Source: a virus. From it: a stretch of DNA of 39,668 bases. Location of the stretch: IMG/VR virus record IMGVR_UViG_3300020194_000883, positions 1 through 39,668 of that record. One strand, 5' to 3'. Below are positions 18,968 to 25,106 of this stretch, piece by piece. A program made the position numbers and the translations under genes. Numbering within the stretch: position 1 is the first letter of the stretch; every line of letters begins with the position of its first letter. The notes under the pieces are model-generated. The model ran no database searches and was not told the origin of the DNA. It saw nothing but the letters and a program-made list of their open reading frames with translations.

Positions 18968-19261
18968 TTATTTATTTTTATTGCCACTTACAAACTCATA
19001 GAACTTGTTAGCAGTTTCAAGCACTTGTTCAGCACCTGGCACATTTGGCATTTCTATTGTGGTCACAATCTCGTCACCGTCTTTGGTAACAGTAGTTTCG
19101 AACTGACCAAGTTTGGCGTGATAATCTTGCCATACGTTGTTTTGTGCAAACTCCAGCACCTTTGTGCGTAGTTCATAACCGTTTTTGTTTGCTTTTACTT
19201 GTGGCATTGCTGCCTTCATCATTTCAGCAAACTGTTCAAAGTTTTTTGTCATATCATTCAT
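18968..19261 (-). CDS. Hypothetical protein, 97 aa, strongly promoted
   Basis: This soluble, mostly helical 97-residue protein has N-terminal NFEQFAEMMKAAMPQ, a beta segment LGQFETTVTKDGDEIVTTIEMPNVPG and a C-terminal helix. The N-terminal pattern recalls phasin-like or amphipathic surface-binding helices, but the similarity is too weak for a call. RBS AGGAG lies 8 nt before the ATG. A near-perfect sigma-70 promoter lies upstream and a hairpin terminator downstream, so it is a single-gene transcription unit, probably expressed early and strongly. Confidence 0.78.
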   Translation of the reverse strand: MNDMTKNFEQFAEMMKAAMPQVKANKNGYELRTKVLEFAQNNVWQDYHAKLGQFETTVTKDGDEIVTTIEMPNVPGAEQVLETANKFYEFVSGNKNK

Positions 19262-19293
19262 AGTTTTTCTCCTGTGTATCTATGTGTATTACT

Positions 19294-19322
19294 ACTATAA
19301 CGTAGTAATCTATTTATGTCAA
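19294..19322 (-). promoter_or_regulatory. Near-consensus sigma-70 promoter
   Basis: On the minus strand, TTGACA (19322-19317), a 17-bp spacer and TATAGT (19299-19294) lie directly after a rho-independent terminator. They drive the 97-residue gene. Confidence 0.85.
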
Positions 19323-19350
19323 GAAAAAAGCGCCTAAATGTTTTAGACGC
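19322..19350 (-). terminator. Rho-independent terminator of the DUF1127-like operon
   Basis: The minus-strand stem GCGTCTAAA / TTTAGGCGC (one G-U pair, 3-nt loop) is followed by TTTTTTC. It lies 14 nt beyond the stop of the 44-residue gene. Confidence 0.85.
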
Positions 19351-19363
19351 TTGCTTCTTATTA

Positions 19364-19498
19364 TTAGTGTGTTGGATACAAATTGTGTTTGTATTCACTA
19401 ATGCGTTGTGCTTCTGTAAACAAGCCTTTATTGCGTAGTTCACGAATCGCCATGCAGTACGAACGGTATTCCATTGCACGAATAAATCTATTCCACAT
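19364..19498 (-). CDS. DUF1127-like microprotein (44 aa)
   Basis: This 44-residue basic protein starts MWNRFIRAMEYRSY and has a core AIRELRNKGLFTEAQRIS. It is the last gene of a three-gene minus operon. The stop of the upstream 56-residue gene (TAA) is 1 nt from this ATG, and AGGAAATTAAT supplies the RBS. The arrangement R..Y..AI.EL...G...EA..I resembles the short DUF1127-type helical proteins of alphaproteobacteria, although alone it is a weak match. The overlapping 73-residue frame at 19258-19479 crosses the terminator and promoter and is rejected. Confidence 0.75.
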   Translation of the reverse strand: MWNRFIRAMEYRSYCMAIRELRNKGLFTEAQRISEYKHNLYPTH

Positions 19499-19499
19499 A

Positions 19500-19670
19500 T
19501 TAATTTCCTAACATTACATTTTTTGCAGCTTTGTGATAGCCCTGACGACTAAGTTCAGCAGCAGCTCTTGCACGGCCCACTGACTCTAAGAAGTTATATG
19601 TTCCACGCCCAAATGTTTTGAGTGCAGTCCAAAAAGGATTGACAGTGTAGTTCATTACTAGAGTAGTCAT
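19500..19670 (-). CDS. DUF1127-like microprotein (56 aa)
   Basis: This 56-residue protein begins MTTLV, exactly like its upstream neighbour, and continues with an amphipathic helical region (FLESVGRARAAAELSRQGYHKAAKNVM). The R-A-x-A-A-E-L-x-R-x-G...A pattern is common in short alphaproteobacterial proteins related to DUF1127. Its ATG overlaps the stop of the 84-residue DUF1127 gene (TAATG), so translation is coupled. The shared start suggests duplication within the operon. It is probably a small nucleic-acid- or RNA-associated regulator by family analogy. Confidence 0.78.
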   Translation of the reverse strand: MTTLVMNYTVNPFWTALKTFGRGTYNFLESVGRARAAAELSRQGYHKAAKNVMLGN

Positions 19671-19924
19671 TACACCCATCCTTTTAAGTTGCGGTTAACA
19701 TCAGCAACAGTTTTGCCTTTTGGGAATGATGTGTGTGCAATATGCCAAATATCGCCACGAGCAATACCAATGTCGTTAAGTTCATGGTTTGTTAGTGCTG
19801 ATAGTTGTTTGATTGTGTCTTTGATATTTCTGCGTCTTTGTAGTTCGACACCTAAGTTTTTAAACCAGTTGGCAATAGCTGAAAAGCCAAACCAGTCAAA
19901 TGTTGTTGCTACCAATGTAGTCAT
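19670..19924 (-). CDS. DUF1127 (YjiS-like) small protein
   Basis: This 84-residue protein has the DUF1127 signature in residues about 32-56: RRRNIKDTIKQLSAL, then L-T-N-H-E-L-N-D-I-G-I-A-R-G-D-I. The start MTTLVATTFDW was chosen because AAAGGAAACTAAA directly precedes it; the longer 100-residue frame lacks such a site. DUF1127 proteins are abundant in alphaproteobacteria, and one member (CcaF1 of Rhodobacter sphaeroides) is reported as an RNA-binding protein affecting sRNA maturation. In this phage it heads a three-gene operon, which makes manipulation of host RNA metabolism a plausible role. Confidence 0.85.
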   Translation of the reverse strand: MTTLVATTFDWFGFSAIANWFKNLGVELQRRRNIKDTIKQLSALTNHELNDIGIARGDIWHIAHTSFPKGKTVADVNRNLKGWV

Positions 19925-20125
19925 TTTAGTTTCCTTTTGTATATATGTATATGTGTGATCCGAGTCTAGCACCTGCTAGTTTTACTCCTTCTACAACTAT
20001 ATTTAACACATAGTTGACCGTTTTACTAGTGCTTTGTGTGCAAAGACGCTATGCGTGTAGTGCAACTGTGCGTATCTGCGCACCCAGAACAATAGGGCAA
20101 CCTGAGCCACCCTATTGCTGTCTTA
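19925..20125. other. Hairpin-rich intergenic region, candidate structured RNA or leader
   Basis: This 200-bp gap between two minus-strand DUF1127-like genes holds at least four perfect stems: CAACTAT/ATAGTTG (19994-20016), CTTTG/CAAAG (20032-20045), GTGCG/CGCAC (20068-20083) and CAATAGGG/CCCTATTG (20090-20117). No ORF is credible. On the minus strand the region would be the long 5' leader of the DUF1127 operon or a processed small RNA. The 8-bp stem could instead end the upstream 59-residue gene. Confidence 0.5.
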
Positions 20126-20305
20126 TTATACTATGTTACGAAAATCTACAGGACGTCCGTAGCGCATACAGTCAAGCACGTATGCTTGGTCTCCTCTGGA
20201 AAACTCGGTCTTAACATATGTTTCCATTGCGTGTTGTTTGTCTGATCGTGTAGGTGAGACCGCAGTCATCATTACACGACCAATAGCTTTTGCTAAATTG
20301 ATCAT
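20126..20305 (-). CDS. Small DUF1127-like hypothetical protein (59 aa)
   Basis: This 59-residue protein starts at MINLAKAIGRVMMTAV. That start was chosen because AAAGGAACACACA precedes it; an upstream in-frame ATG lacks an RBS. The rest (SPTRSDKQHAMETYV, then SRGDQAYVLDCMRYG) is helical and polar. Short proteins with this layout, an N-terminal hydrophobic helix and a D-rich second helix, occur with DUF1127 genes in marine alphaproteobacteria. Assignment to that group is tentative. It precedes the DUF1127 operon by 200 bp on the same strand. Confidence 0.68.
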   Translation of the reverse strand: MINLAKAIGRVMMTAVSPTRSDKQHAMETYVKTEFSRGDQAYVLDCMRYGRPVDFRNIV

Positions 20306-20390
20306 TGTGTGTTCCTTTGTAATGATGCTTTGTGACGCGAGCGCGAGTTGTGCTACCAACTACTCAGGTCGAGAACTTATCTTGCCGTAC

Positions 20391-20398
20391 TATTTATA
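20391..20398 (-). promoter_or_regulatory. Possible T4-like late promoter, minus strand
   Basis: TATAAATA on the minus strand is a perfect T4 late element 86 nt upstream of the 59-residue gene. It sits in a 163-bp divergent regulatory region (20306-20468). Confidence 0.45.
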
Positions 20399-20418
20399 TT
20401 TTTTATAGTCAATAACAC

Positions 20419-20447
20419 TTGACAACATTAACGCTCTGTGCTACATT
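20419..20447 (+). promoter_or_regulatory. Sigma-70 promoter
   Basis: TTGACA, a 17-bp spacer and TACATT lie 21 nt before the ATG at 20469. Confidence 0.7.
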
Positions 20448-20468
20448 AAGTTTTTACGGAGTCACACA

Positions 20469-20702
20469 ATGAGTAAAAATGAAGAACAGATAAACACAGC
20501 ATTCTACGGTGTGTTCAAACAAAAACTTGACAGGCAAAAGCAGGATCTAAAAAAAGAACTTGAACGTGCTAAATCAGATAGACGCAAAGACTGGCTAAAG
20601 AGACAAATCAAAGAAGCAAAGTCAATGCGTGACCTTCTAAAGAAAATGGAAAAGCAAATGGGCACCTTAACAAACTGCCCACATTGCGGCGAAAAACTTT
20701 AA
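20469..20702 (+). CDS. Coiled-coil protein with C-terminal zinc-knuckle half-site
   Basis: This 77-residue protein has a long charged helix or coiled coil in residues 15-62 (K, E, R and Q rich) and ends in NCPHCGEKL. A CPxCG motif usually forms half of a zinc ribbon; the other ligands are missing, so zinc would need dimerisation or His ligands. RBS ACGGAGTCACACA and a sigma-70 promoter immediately upstream indicate a single early-type gene. It could be a nucleic-acid or RNA-polymerase-binding factor, which is speculative. Confidence 0.78.
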   Translation: MSKNEEQINTAFYGVFKQKLDRQKQDLKKELERAKSDRRKDWLKRQIKEAKSMRDLLKKMEKQMGTLTNCPHCGEKL

Positions 20703-20710
20703 AAGTATGG

Positions 20711-20738
20711 TTGACTAACAGGATAAAGCTGCTATACT
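20711..20738 (+). promoter_or_regulatory. Sigma-70 promoter for a candidate small RNA
   Basis: TTGACT, a 16-bp spacer and TATACT lie between the zinc-knuckle gene and a terminator 42 nt further on. There is no ORF downstream on this strand. Confidence 0.68.
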
Positions 20739-20744
20739 AAAATA

Positions 20745-20809
20745 GTTGATACAATCGGGTTGCTACGTAATAAGCACGAGCAGGGCCAATGGTTAGCCCT
20801 GCATTTTTT
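20745..20809 (+). ncRNA. Candidate 65-nt small RNA
   Basis: From the predicted start near 20745 to the terminator U-run at 20804-20809 there is a roughly 65-nt transcript without a start codon or RBS. It contains a weak stem (TTGCT/AAGCA) and the strong terminator stem. Its 3' end is antisense to the last codons of the lipase gene. It may regulate the lipase mRNA or a host target. The evidence is promoter-plus-terminator geometry only. Confidence 0.45.
20780..20809 (+). terminator. Rho-independent terminator
   Basis: GCAGGGC, a 9-nt loop, GCCCTGC and then ATTTTTT form the terminator. The lipase stop codon on the other strand lies in the loop. Confidence 0.88.
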
Positions 20810-21554
20810 CCAAGTTAGCAATATAGTTTGTCATTGAATGATCACTAAAACTATCAACGCCGCCTTGCCTAATACCCATCCACATACCACGCCAGCGATC
20901 TTTGGTACGCTGCCATGTTGTAAGTTTACGCTCAACTCCATATGCATTCATATAATGTTCTATACCGTCATGTGTGTATCCCATTACACGTAATGGTACT
21001 CTAGTAACTATATCGTTGTTGTTTACCCAGCGATGATGTACAACACCCAAGCTCTTACAGTATTTCTTCCAGCCCACTCTAGGCGAACCATAGGTGTATA
21101 GTTCTTCTACTGGGTTTATATCTGGATATAAATGACAACGACTAGCCATAATAGTTGCCATACCAGCACCTAAACTGTGTCCACAAAACCAAAGTTTCTT
21201 TTTGCCATTTGCTTTGCGATTAATATCTTCTAATATCATAGGCCAAAGTTCATCTACTTCTGCCTTAAAACCCTGATGCACTCTACTAACTGTTTCTGCT
21301 ACCACAGGCAATGCTTTTAGGTCTGCACTGATGTCATTAAACTCTGTTGGTTGTGTTCCACGACATGCTATGACCAAATCATCCTTGTTCATGAAGCGAT
21401 ATGCCTGAGCACCTTCTCTATTATAAAACTCTACAGTTGTAAAGCCTAGTTTTCTTACTTTTTTGCTAACCCAGTCTATGTCATCGTTGTATGCTATACT
21501 CGATAGTTTAGCAAATAATAGACTGCGTTGCATTAATGTCATTTCTGTTATCAT
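20793..21554 (-). CDS. Class 3 lipase (alpha/beta hydrolase)
   Basis: This 253-residue protein resembles the fungal-type class 3 lipase family, which hydrolyses ester bonds of acylglycerols or phospholipids. The nucleophile elbow is GHSLG with Ser127. The probable acid is Asp181 (NNNDIVTRVP) and the probable base His239 (SDHSMTNY). VIACRGT at 61-67 matches the oxyanion-region strand, and TYGSPRVG at 154-161 is also typical. There is no signal peptide, so it acts in the cytoplasm or is released at lysis. A GAGGG RBS and a minus-strand late promoter (21577-21584) precede it. It may help membrane breakdown or remodel host lipids. Confidence 0.88.
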   Translation of the reverse strand: MITEMTLMQRSLLFAKLSSIAYNDDIDWVSKKVRKLGFTTVEFYNREGAQAYRFMNKDDLVIACRGTQPTEFNDISADLKALPVVAETVSRVHQGFKAEVDELWPMILEDINRKANGKKKLWFCGHSLGAGMATIMASRCHLYPDINPVEELYTYGSPRVGWKKYCKSLGVVHHRWVNNNDIVTRVPLRVMGYTHDGIEHYMNAYGVERKLTTWQRTKDRWRGMWMGIRQGGVDSFSDHSMTNYIANLEKMQG

Positions 21555-21576
21555 ATTAAGCCCTCACTTATAAACA

Positions 21577-21584
21577 TATTTAGT
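21577..21584 (-). promoter_or_regulatory. T4-like late promoter for the lipase gene
   Basis: On the minus strand, ACTAAATA lies 22 nt before the lipase start codon. It is divergent from the plus-strand late promoter at 21595. Confidence 0.55.
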
Positions 21585-21594
21585 ATTAGGTTAT

Positions 21595-21602
21595 GCTAAA
21601 TA
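21595..21602 (+). promoter_or_regulatory. T4-like late promoter
   Basis: GCTAAATA lies 18 nt before the ATG at 21621, with RBS AAGAGGT between. Confidence 0.62.
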
Positions 21603-21620
21603 CATTAAGAGGTAGAACTA

Positions 21621-21872
21621 ATGAGAAAACGTACACGTAGTATCTTAGAAGAATTAAATAATATACACACATCATCTCGCGGCGACGAGTTTATTCAGAG
21701 TACTGGAACTAATATCATTGAAAGTTCTATAAATCTTATGCAAAAAATATATGAAACTTATGATGAAAAAACTGCCAGTGAATTAGAAAGACGTTTTCTT
21801 AACAGCATTAGAGCAGGCAGCAGCAAAAAGTTTGTTACCGGAGTAACCAAAGTCATTGAAAGTAAAAAATAA
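21621..21872 (+). CDS. Hypothetical protein, possibly head-associated
   Basis: This 83-residue basic, helical protein starts MRKRTRSILEELNNI and carries a later segment YDEKTASELERRFLNSIR. Its stop overlaps the next ATG (TAATG). The N-terminus (basic residues, then ILEEL) is of the sort seen on small proteins of marine T4-like phages and could be a capsid-targeting or assembly tag. No enzymatic motif is present. It is in a late operon with the 292-residue protein. Confidence 0.72.
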   Translation: MRKRTRSILEELNNIHTSSRGDEFIQSTGTNIIESSINLMQKIYETYDEKTASELERRFLNSIRAGSSKKFVTGVTKVIESKK

Positions 21873-22750
21873 TGGCATTTGAATTTTTACACGACATACA
21901 AGAATCGCGTATGACACGAAGTAGCAGAAATCAGCGTATGTTAACATATACTGATTGCAGAGAACGTGCGTTTTTAATATTATTAATGATGCAAGTAATG
22001 CGACATTATAGATCGCATAGAGATACGTCAGCCAAATATGCTTATAAGACTGTGATGTATAGAGATTATAGCCGTCACAGAGTTGACAGTAGTGATCTTT
22101 ACAACCTGATTTATTTTATCACTGGTGATGAAACTGCCTTAGGAAAGTTAAAAAATTCAGACGCCGCAGCAATCGAACGTAGAGGTGTTTTACTTAGTAT
22201 TGGCAACTTAAATGGTTATCTAAGAAGCATGGCAAAGAATACACCTCCAACTACATCAGATATAGAAACCCTATTTCAAATTGAACGAGAACTAAAAATA
22301 CAAACATCTGATTATAAAACACTACGTAGACGCATTGCAGCATTTGGCACAGACACACAAAAAGAACGTCAGTTGACTGTTACACGTTTGTTGTTTGCAG
22401 GTAGAGCAAAACTCAGTGATAGTGATTTCCTACAACAGTTTAGCAAACTTGCATTAGATAAGAATCTTGAAGATCTTAGTAAAACAGATCCGGAGTATAG
22501 TGTAAGCACACCAGACGATGTAAAACAGTCAGATGTAATCAACTACAGATTCTTAGTTCCAGTTAGCAAACTACCTTTTATTGCAAAGTTTATTGAAAAT
22601 GCTGTAGCAGGAAAAACTACTATAGCACAGTTTGTGCAAGCATATGCTCCGTTGGTAGTAATGCTAGATGATATTGTTAGAGCCGGCCCTGCATACATAG
22701 AACAGTTCAAAATACTGCATAAAAGAGCAAAAAAGAATACAAAGAGATAA
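21872..22750 (+). CDS. Hypothetical phage protein, probable virion or assembly role
   Basis: This 292-residue protein is strongly helical and basic, with no signal peptide or membrane segment. Residues 1-60 are Arg-rich (MTRSSRNQRMLTYTDCRERAF), the middle is helical, and the C-terminus is Lys-rich (KILHKRAKKNTKR). It is translationally coupled to the 83-residue gene and under the same late promoter. The composition would suit a nucleic-acid-contacting structural or assembly protein, but no family is recognised. Confidence 0.75.
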   Translation: MAFEFLHDIQESRMTRSSRNQRMLTYTDCRERAFLILLMMQVMRHYRSHRDTSAKYAYKTVMYRDYSRHRVDSSDLYNLIYFITGDETALGKLKNSDAAAIERRGVLLSIGNLNGYLRSMAKNTPPTTSDIETLFQIERELKIQTSDYKTLRRRIAAFGTDTQKERQLTVTRLLFAGRAKLSDSDFLQQFSKLALDKNLEDLSKTDPEYSVSTPDDVKQSDVINYRFLVPVSKLPFIAKFIENAVAGKTTIAQFVQAYAPLVVMLDDIVRAGPAYIEQFKILHKRAKKNTKR

Positions 22751-22753
22751 ATA
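22746..22753 (+). promoter_or_regulatory. T4-like late promoter
   Basis: GATAAATA overlaps the stop codon of the 292-residue gene and lies 59 nt before the ATG at 22813. Confidence 0.6.
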
Positions 22754-22812
22754 ATATTATAAACAAGTACACAGAGTAGTGTATTTGCCATAGAGATATT
22801 AGGAGAATAAAA

Positions 22813-23169
22813 ATGGCAACATATGATTTTACACCAGTACACGGTGGAGACAACACAGTAGGTACATTAGAAACTACAGCAGCAGTAGCAATGTACAAAA
22901 TTACAGTAAAAGACGACAGCAACACAGCAGTTGATCTACAAACTGTAGACGGAGCACACGGTTCAAAGTATGACCTAATCCTTCGTGAACTAGCACCATT
23001 AATGGCATGGGCACCAGCAGCAGCAGACGGCATTATCAACGTTGTAGTTGATTCACATGCAAACACAGCAGCTTCGCTACAATCTCGTGTACGTGCTATC
23101 ATGGAAGTAGCAGCAGATGCAAACGACTCAACTGTCGAAGCAGCAGCAAGCTTCACTGTAGCAGTATAA
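22813..23169 (+). CDS. Small abundant-type virion protein
   Basis: This 118-residue Ala/Val/Thr-rich, beta-rich protein has no Cys and ends ASFTVAV. It has its own late promoter, RBS TAGGAGAATAAAA and a strong 12-bp-stem terminator, so it forms a monocistronic, probably highly expressed late unit. Uniform use of gca, gta and aca codons also suggests high expression. It could be a capsid decoration or tail-decorating protein, but no sequence signature proves this. Confidence 0.75.
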   Translation: MATYDFTPVHGGDNTVGTLETTAAVAMYKITVKDDSNTAVDLQTVDGAHGSKYDLILRELAPLMAWAPAAADGIINVVVDSHANTAASLQSRVRAIMEVAADANDSTVEAAASFTVAV

Positions 23170-23214
23170 GATTCCTTACCTTAGGAACCGTGATGTTATA
23201 ACAGGCGTCACACT

Positions 23215-23245
23215 AAAGAGTCACTTTTTAAGTGACTCTTTTTTT
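23215..23245 (+). terminator. Strong rho-independent terminator
   Basis: A perfect 12-bp stem AAAGAGTCACTT/AAGTGACTCTTT with a 3-nt loop is followed by TTTT. It lies 45 nt after the 118-residue gene. Confidence 0.93.
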
Positions 23246-23263
23246 ATGGCTACTAAGTACTAG

Positions 23264-23830
23264 ATGCGTTACCTTCCTGATCATAAAATAACATTTATAC
23301 ACAATCCTAAGACAGCAGGTACTAGTATCAGCACATGGCTTGATGATAACTTCACTACAGTGGAAGGACGCAAGCATGGTAGTTTCAAAGAGGTAGACGA
23401 GTTCTTTCCAGATACAGTATTTAGATTTGGCGTTGTACGCAATCCGTGGGCCCGCATGGTTAGTTGGTACAAGTTTGCAGGTAATGGAAACTTCGAAGAT
23501 TGGCTGACACAACGACTGATCTATGGACACAATGATATACCATCACTGGGCATGACATTCAAACCGCAAGTGAGTTGGAGTAGACAATGGTATAACTTGG
23601 GTACTCCGCAAGCAGACTGGCTAGGTGATGCAATCAATCTTACATTACGTTTTGAAACACTAGAACAAGACTTCAAAGAAGTACAACGCATACTAGGATG
23701 TGATAAACCGTTGCCGTTTTTAAACACAACAGACTTGACAGACTACAAAGATTATTATACAATAGAGTTAGCTGAAGAGGTTAAAAACATTTTTATCAAA
23801 GATGTTATAAGATATGGATATAAATTTTGA
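23264..23830 (+). CDS. Sulfotransferase family protein
   Basis: This 188-residue protein has the two PAPS-binding signatures of the P-loop sulfotransferases. The 5'-phosphosulfate loop is FIHNPKTAGTSI (residues about 11-22) and the 3'-phosphate segment is VVRNPWARMVSWYK (about 57-70). The family transfers sulfate from PAPS to hydroxyls or amines of glycans or small molecules. The length is short for the family but complete. It overlaps the next gene by TGATG. The acceptor is unknown; a surface glycan of the host or a virion glycan is plausible. The RBS is weak. Confidence 0.85.
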   Translation: MRYLPDHKITFIHNPKTAGTSISTWLDDNFTTVEGRKHGSFKEVDEFFPDTVFRFGVVRNPWARMVSWYKFAGNGNFEDWLTQRLIYGHNDIPSLGMTFKPQVSWSRQWYNLGTPQADWLGDAINLTLRFETLEQDFKEVQRILGCDKPLPFLNTTDLTDYKDYYTIELAEEVKNIFIKDVIRYGYKF

Positions 23831-24204
23831 TGTTTGAATTATTTACTGTAGTTGATATTACTGAAACAGGCGCTCGCAGAGGTGATCCAAAGTTGTTGGA
23901 ACATCAGCAACAGAACTACTTAACAGTAATGAATACTATCGGCCTTAGAGCCAACCCTACTATTATTAAATCGCCTTACCTTGTTGATAATAAAATCAAG
24001 TTTGGAAAAGGCATTTCTGCTAAAAAGATTTGGAGGATGGTATTTGATATCGAATACGGAATACACAGTGTTGATATGCTAAAACTAGATTTTGAACTAG
24101 TACCTTTTATCAAAGAACTCACAGAAGATGCAGTTATAGATGATCCAGTATTCCGCACAGATATTAATAGTTCTAACATTGTATTTAGAGAAATAGATAA
24201 ATAA
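23830..24204 (+). CDS. Conserved phage hypothetical protein
   Basis: This 124-residue protein starts at the ATG within TGATG; a TTG one codon earlier is less likely. The N-terminus MFELFTVVDITETGARRGDPKLLEHQQQNY matches my recollection of a small conserved protein of T4-like cyanophages with a VVDIT.T...R..DP....QQQN core. Given in parts: VVDITETGARRGDP, then EHQQQNYLTVMNTIGLR. The function is unknown. It is coupled to the sulfotransferase gene. The stop codon lies inside the late-promoter sequence GATAAATAA. Confidence 0.75.
   Translation: MFELFTVVDITETGARRGDPKLLEHQQQNYLTVMNTIGLRANPTIIKSPYLVDNKIKFGKGISAKKIWRMVFDIEYGIHSVDMLKLDFELVPFIKELTEDAVIDDPVFRTDINSSNIVFREIDK
24196..24203 (+). promoter_or_regulatory. 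T4-like late promoter
   Basis: GATAAATA is embedded in the last codons of the 124-residue gene. A second weaker TAAATA lies at 24265-24270, 14 nt before the next ATG. Confidence 0.5.
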
Positions 24205-24284
24205 CATTAGTATTTTATATACTTAGGCATTTATTTTAGGTAACGAAAAGGCTATTTCCTGTCGTAAATATATTGGAGAAATGA

Positions 24285-24518
24285 ATGTCGACCACAAAAC
24301 TTGAAAGAGAATCACTAGAAGCACACGTTGATTTGTGTGCTATCCGTTACGAGGCTCTTGACGGTCGATTAACCAATGTAGAAAAAAAGTTAGACAGTAT
24401 TGCAGAACAAATGGCCGCAGGACAGAATAGTTTATCAAAAGTTATTATAGGTGCAACAGGAACTATAGTTGCTGGATTGTTATCTACTATTGTAGTAATA
24501 CTATTACAGTTAGGTTAA
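24285..24518 (+). CDS. Small membrane protein, XhlA/holin-accessory-like
   Basis: This 77-residue protein has an N-terminal coiled coil (LESHV-like: RESLEAHVDLCAIRYEALDGR, here in short LEAHVDLCAIRYEAL) and one C-terminal transmembrane helix (residues about 52-75, VIIGATGTIVAGLLSTIVVI). This layout matches XhlA-like and other lysis-accessory membrane proteins of phages. RBS TTGGAGAA precedes the ATG. It could belong to a lysis cassette or anchor a phage complex in the inner membrane. No endolysin is adjacent, so the role is open. Confidence 0.72.
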   Translation: MSTTKLERESLEAHVDLCAIRYEALDGRLTNVEKKLDSIAEQMAAGQNSLSKVIIGATGTIVAGLLSTIVVILLQLG

Positions 24519-24521
24519 AAC

Positions 24522-24791
24522 GTGGTAAAGATTAACGAAGTTACACTTGATGAAAAAATGGCCTGGGCAAAGCGCGGCAACAAAGTTGTACGTAAGTTTA
24601 GATGCAGTTCTGGTTCCCGTGCTGGACGTATAGTTTCAAACATAGGACAATGTTTTGCAGCACCTGATATAAAAAAACGTGCAAGATTAAAGTTGACAAA
24701 AGCAAGATTAGGTGCTAAAATGACACGTAAAGCAAAAAAGACCAAACGTATTAATCCGGCAAGTAAAAGAGTAAAGGCAATGAACAAATGA
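24522..24791 (+). CDS. Highly basic small protein, probable DNA-contacting virion protein
   Basis: This 89-residue protein contains over 25 Lys/Arg residues. The GTG start was chosen because no ATG fits upstream and the spacing to the preceding stop is 3 nt. The N-terminus KINEVTLDEKMAW is followed by RKFRCSSGSRAGRIVS, QCFAAPDIKKRARLK and KAKKTKRINPASKR. The Arg/Lys-rich pattern with SG-R-x-GR and C-F-x-x-P-D resembles a small protein conserved in marine T4-like phages. The charge suggests a head-internal DNA-binding role. Its stop overlaps the next ATG. Confidence 0.78.
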   Translation: MVKINEVTLDEKMAWAKRGNKVVRKFRCSSGSRAGRIVSNIGQCFAAPDIKKRARLKLTKARLGAKMTRKAKKTKRINPASKRVKAMNK

Positions 24792-25105
24792 GCAACACTA
24801 ATACACCTGACATGAGAGCATATATCGATATACTAAATGAACAACCAGTTGTTGGTGATGCAATGGGCGTTGATCCTGTTGAAACATTAAAAGCCGAACT
24901 TAAAAATAAAGAAGAACAAAAACGAGCATTGGATAAAGAGATTGCTGATATGCGCAGCAACCTGCCAAAGTTGATGCAACAGCAACAGCAAGCAAAAACA
25001 GCACAGCAACAACAACAGCAACAGTCGCAGCAGTCACAGCAAACCGCCAACACGTTAAATCAGCAACAACCGGCATCACCAACGATGCCAACCATGCCAC
25101 AGTAG
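24788..25105 (+). CDS. Gln-rich scaffold-like protein
   Basis: This 105-residue protein has a helical charged N-terminal half (VETLKAELKNKEEQKRALDK) and a Gln-rich C-terminal tail with a QQQQQ run and a seven-Gln run built from CAA and CAG codons. It ends in PASPTMPTMPQ. The start overlaps the upstream stop. Low-complexity Gln tails are uncommon in phage proteins. It is possibly a scaffold or internal head component by position among late genes, but this is inference. Confidence 0.72.
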   Translation: MSNTNTPDMRAYIDILNEQPVVGDAMGVDPVETLKAELKNKEEQKRALDKEIADMRSNLPKLMQQQQQAKTAQQQQQQQSQQSQQTANTLNQQQPASPTMPTMPQ

Positions 25106-25106
25106 C

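Noticed and set aside
19258-19479. 73-codon minus-strand frame
   Set aside because: It overlaps a clear terminator and a consensus promoter. The 44-residue gene in another frame has an RBS and operon spacing.
20711-20809. tRNA gene in the gap after the zinc-knuckle gene
   Set aside because: No cloverleaf, T-loop or CCA context; the promoter-terminator geometry fits a small RNA better. No ordinary tRNA was recognised anywhere in the window.
22707-23156. 149-codon minus-strand frame
   Set aside because: It is antisense to the 118-residue virion gene and its promoter; it is a codon-bias shadow.
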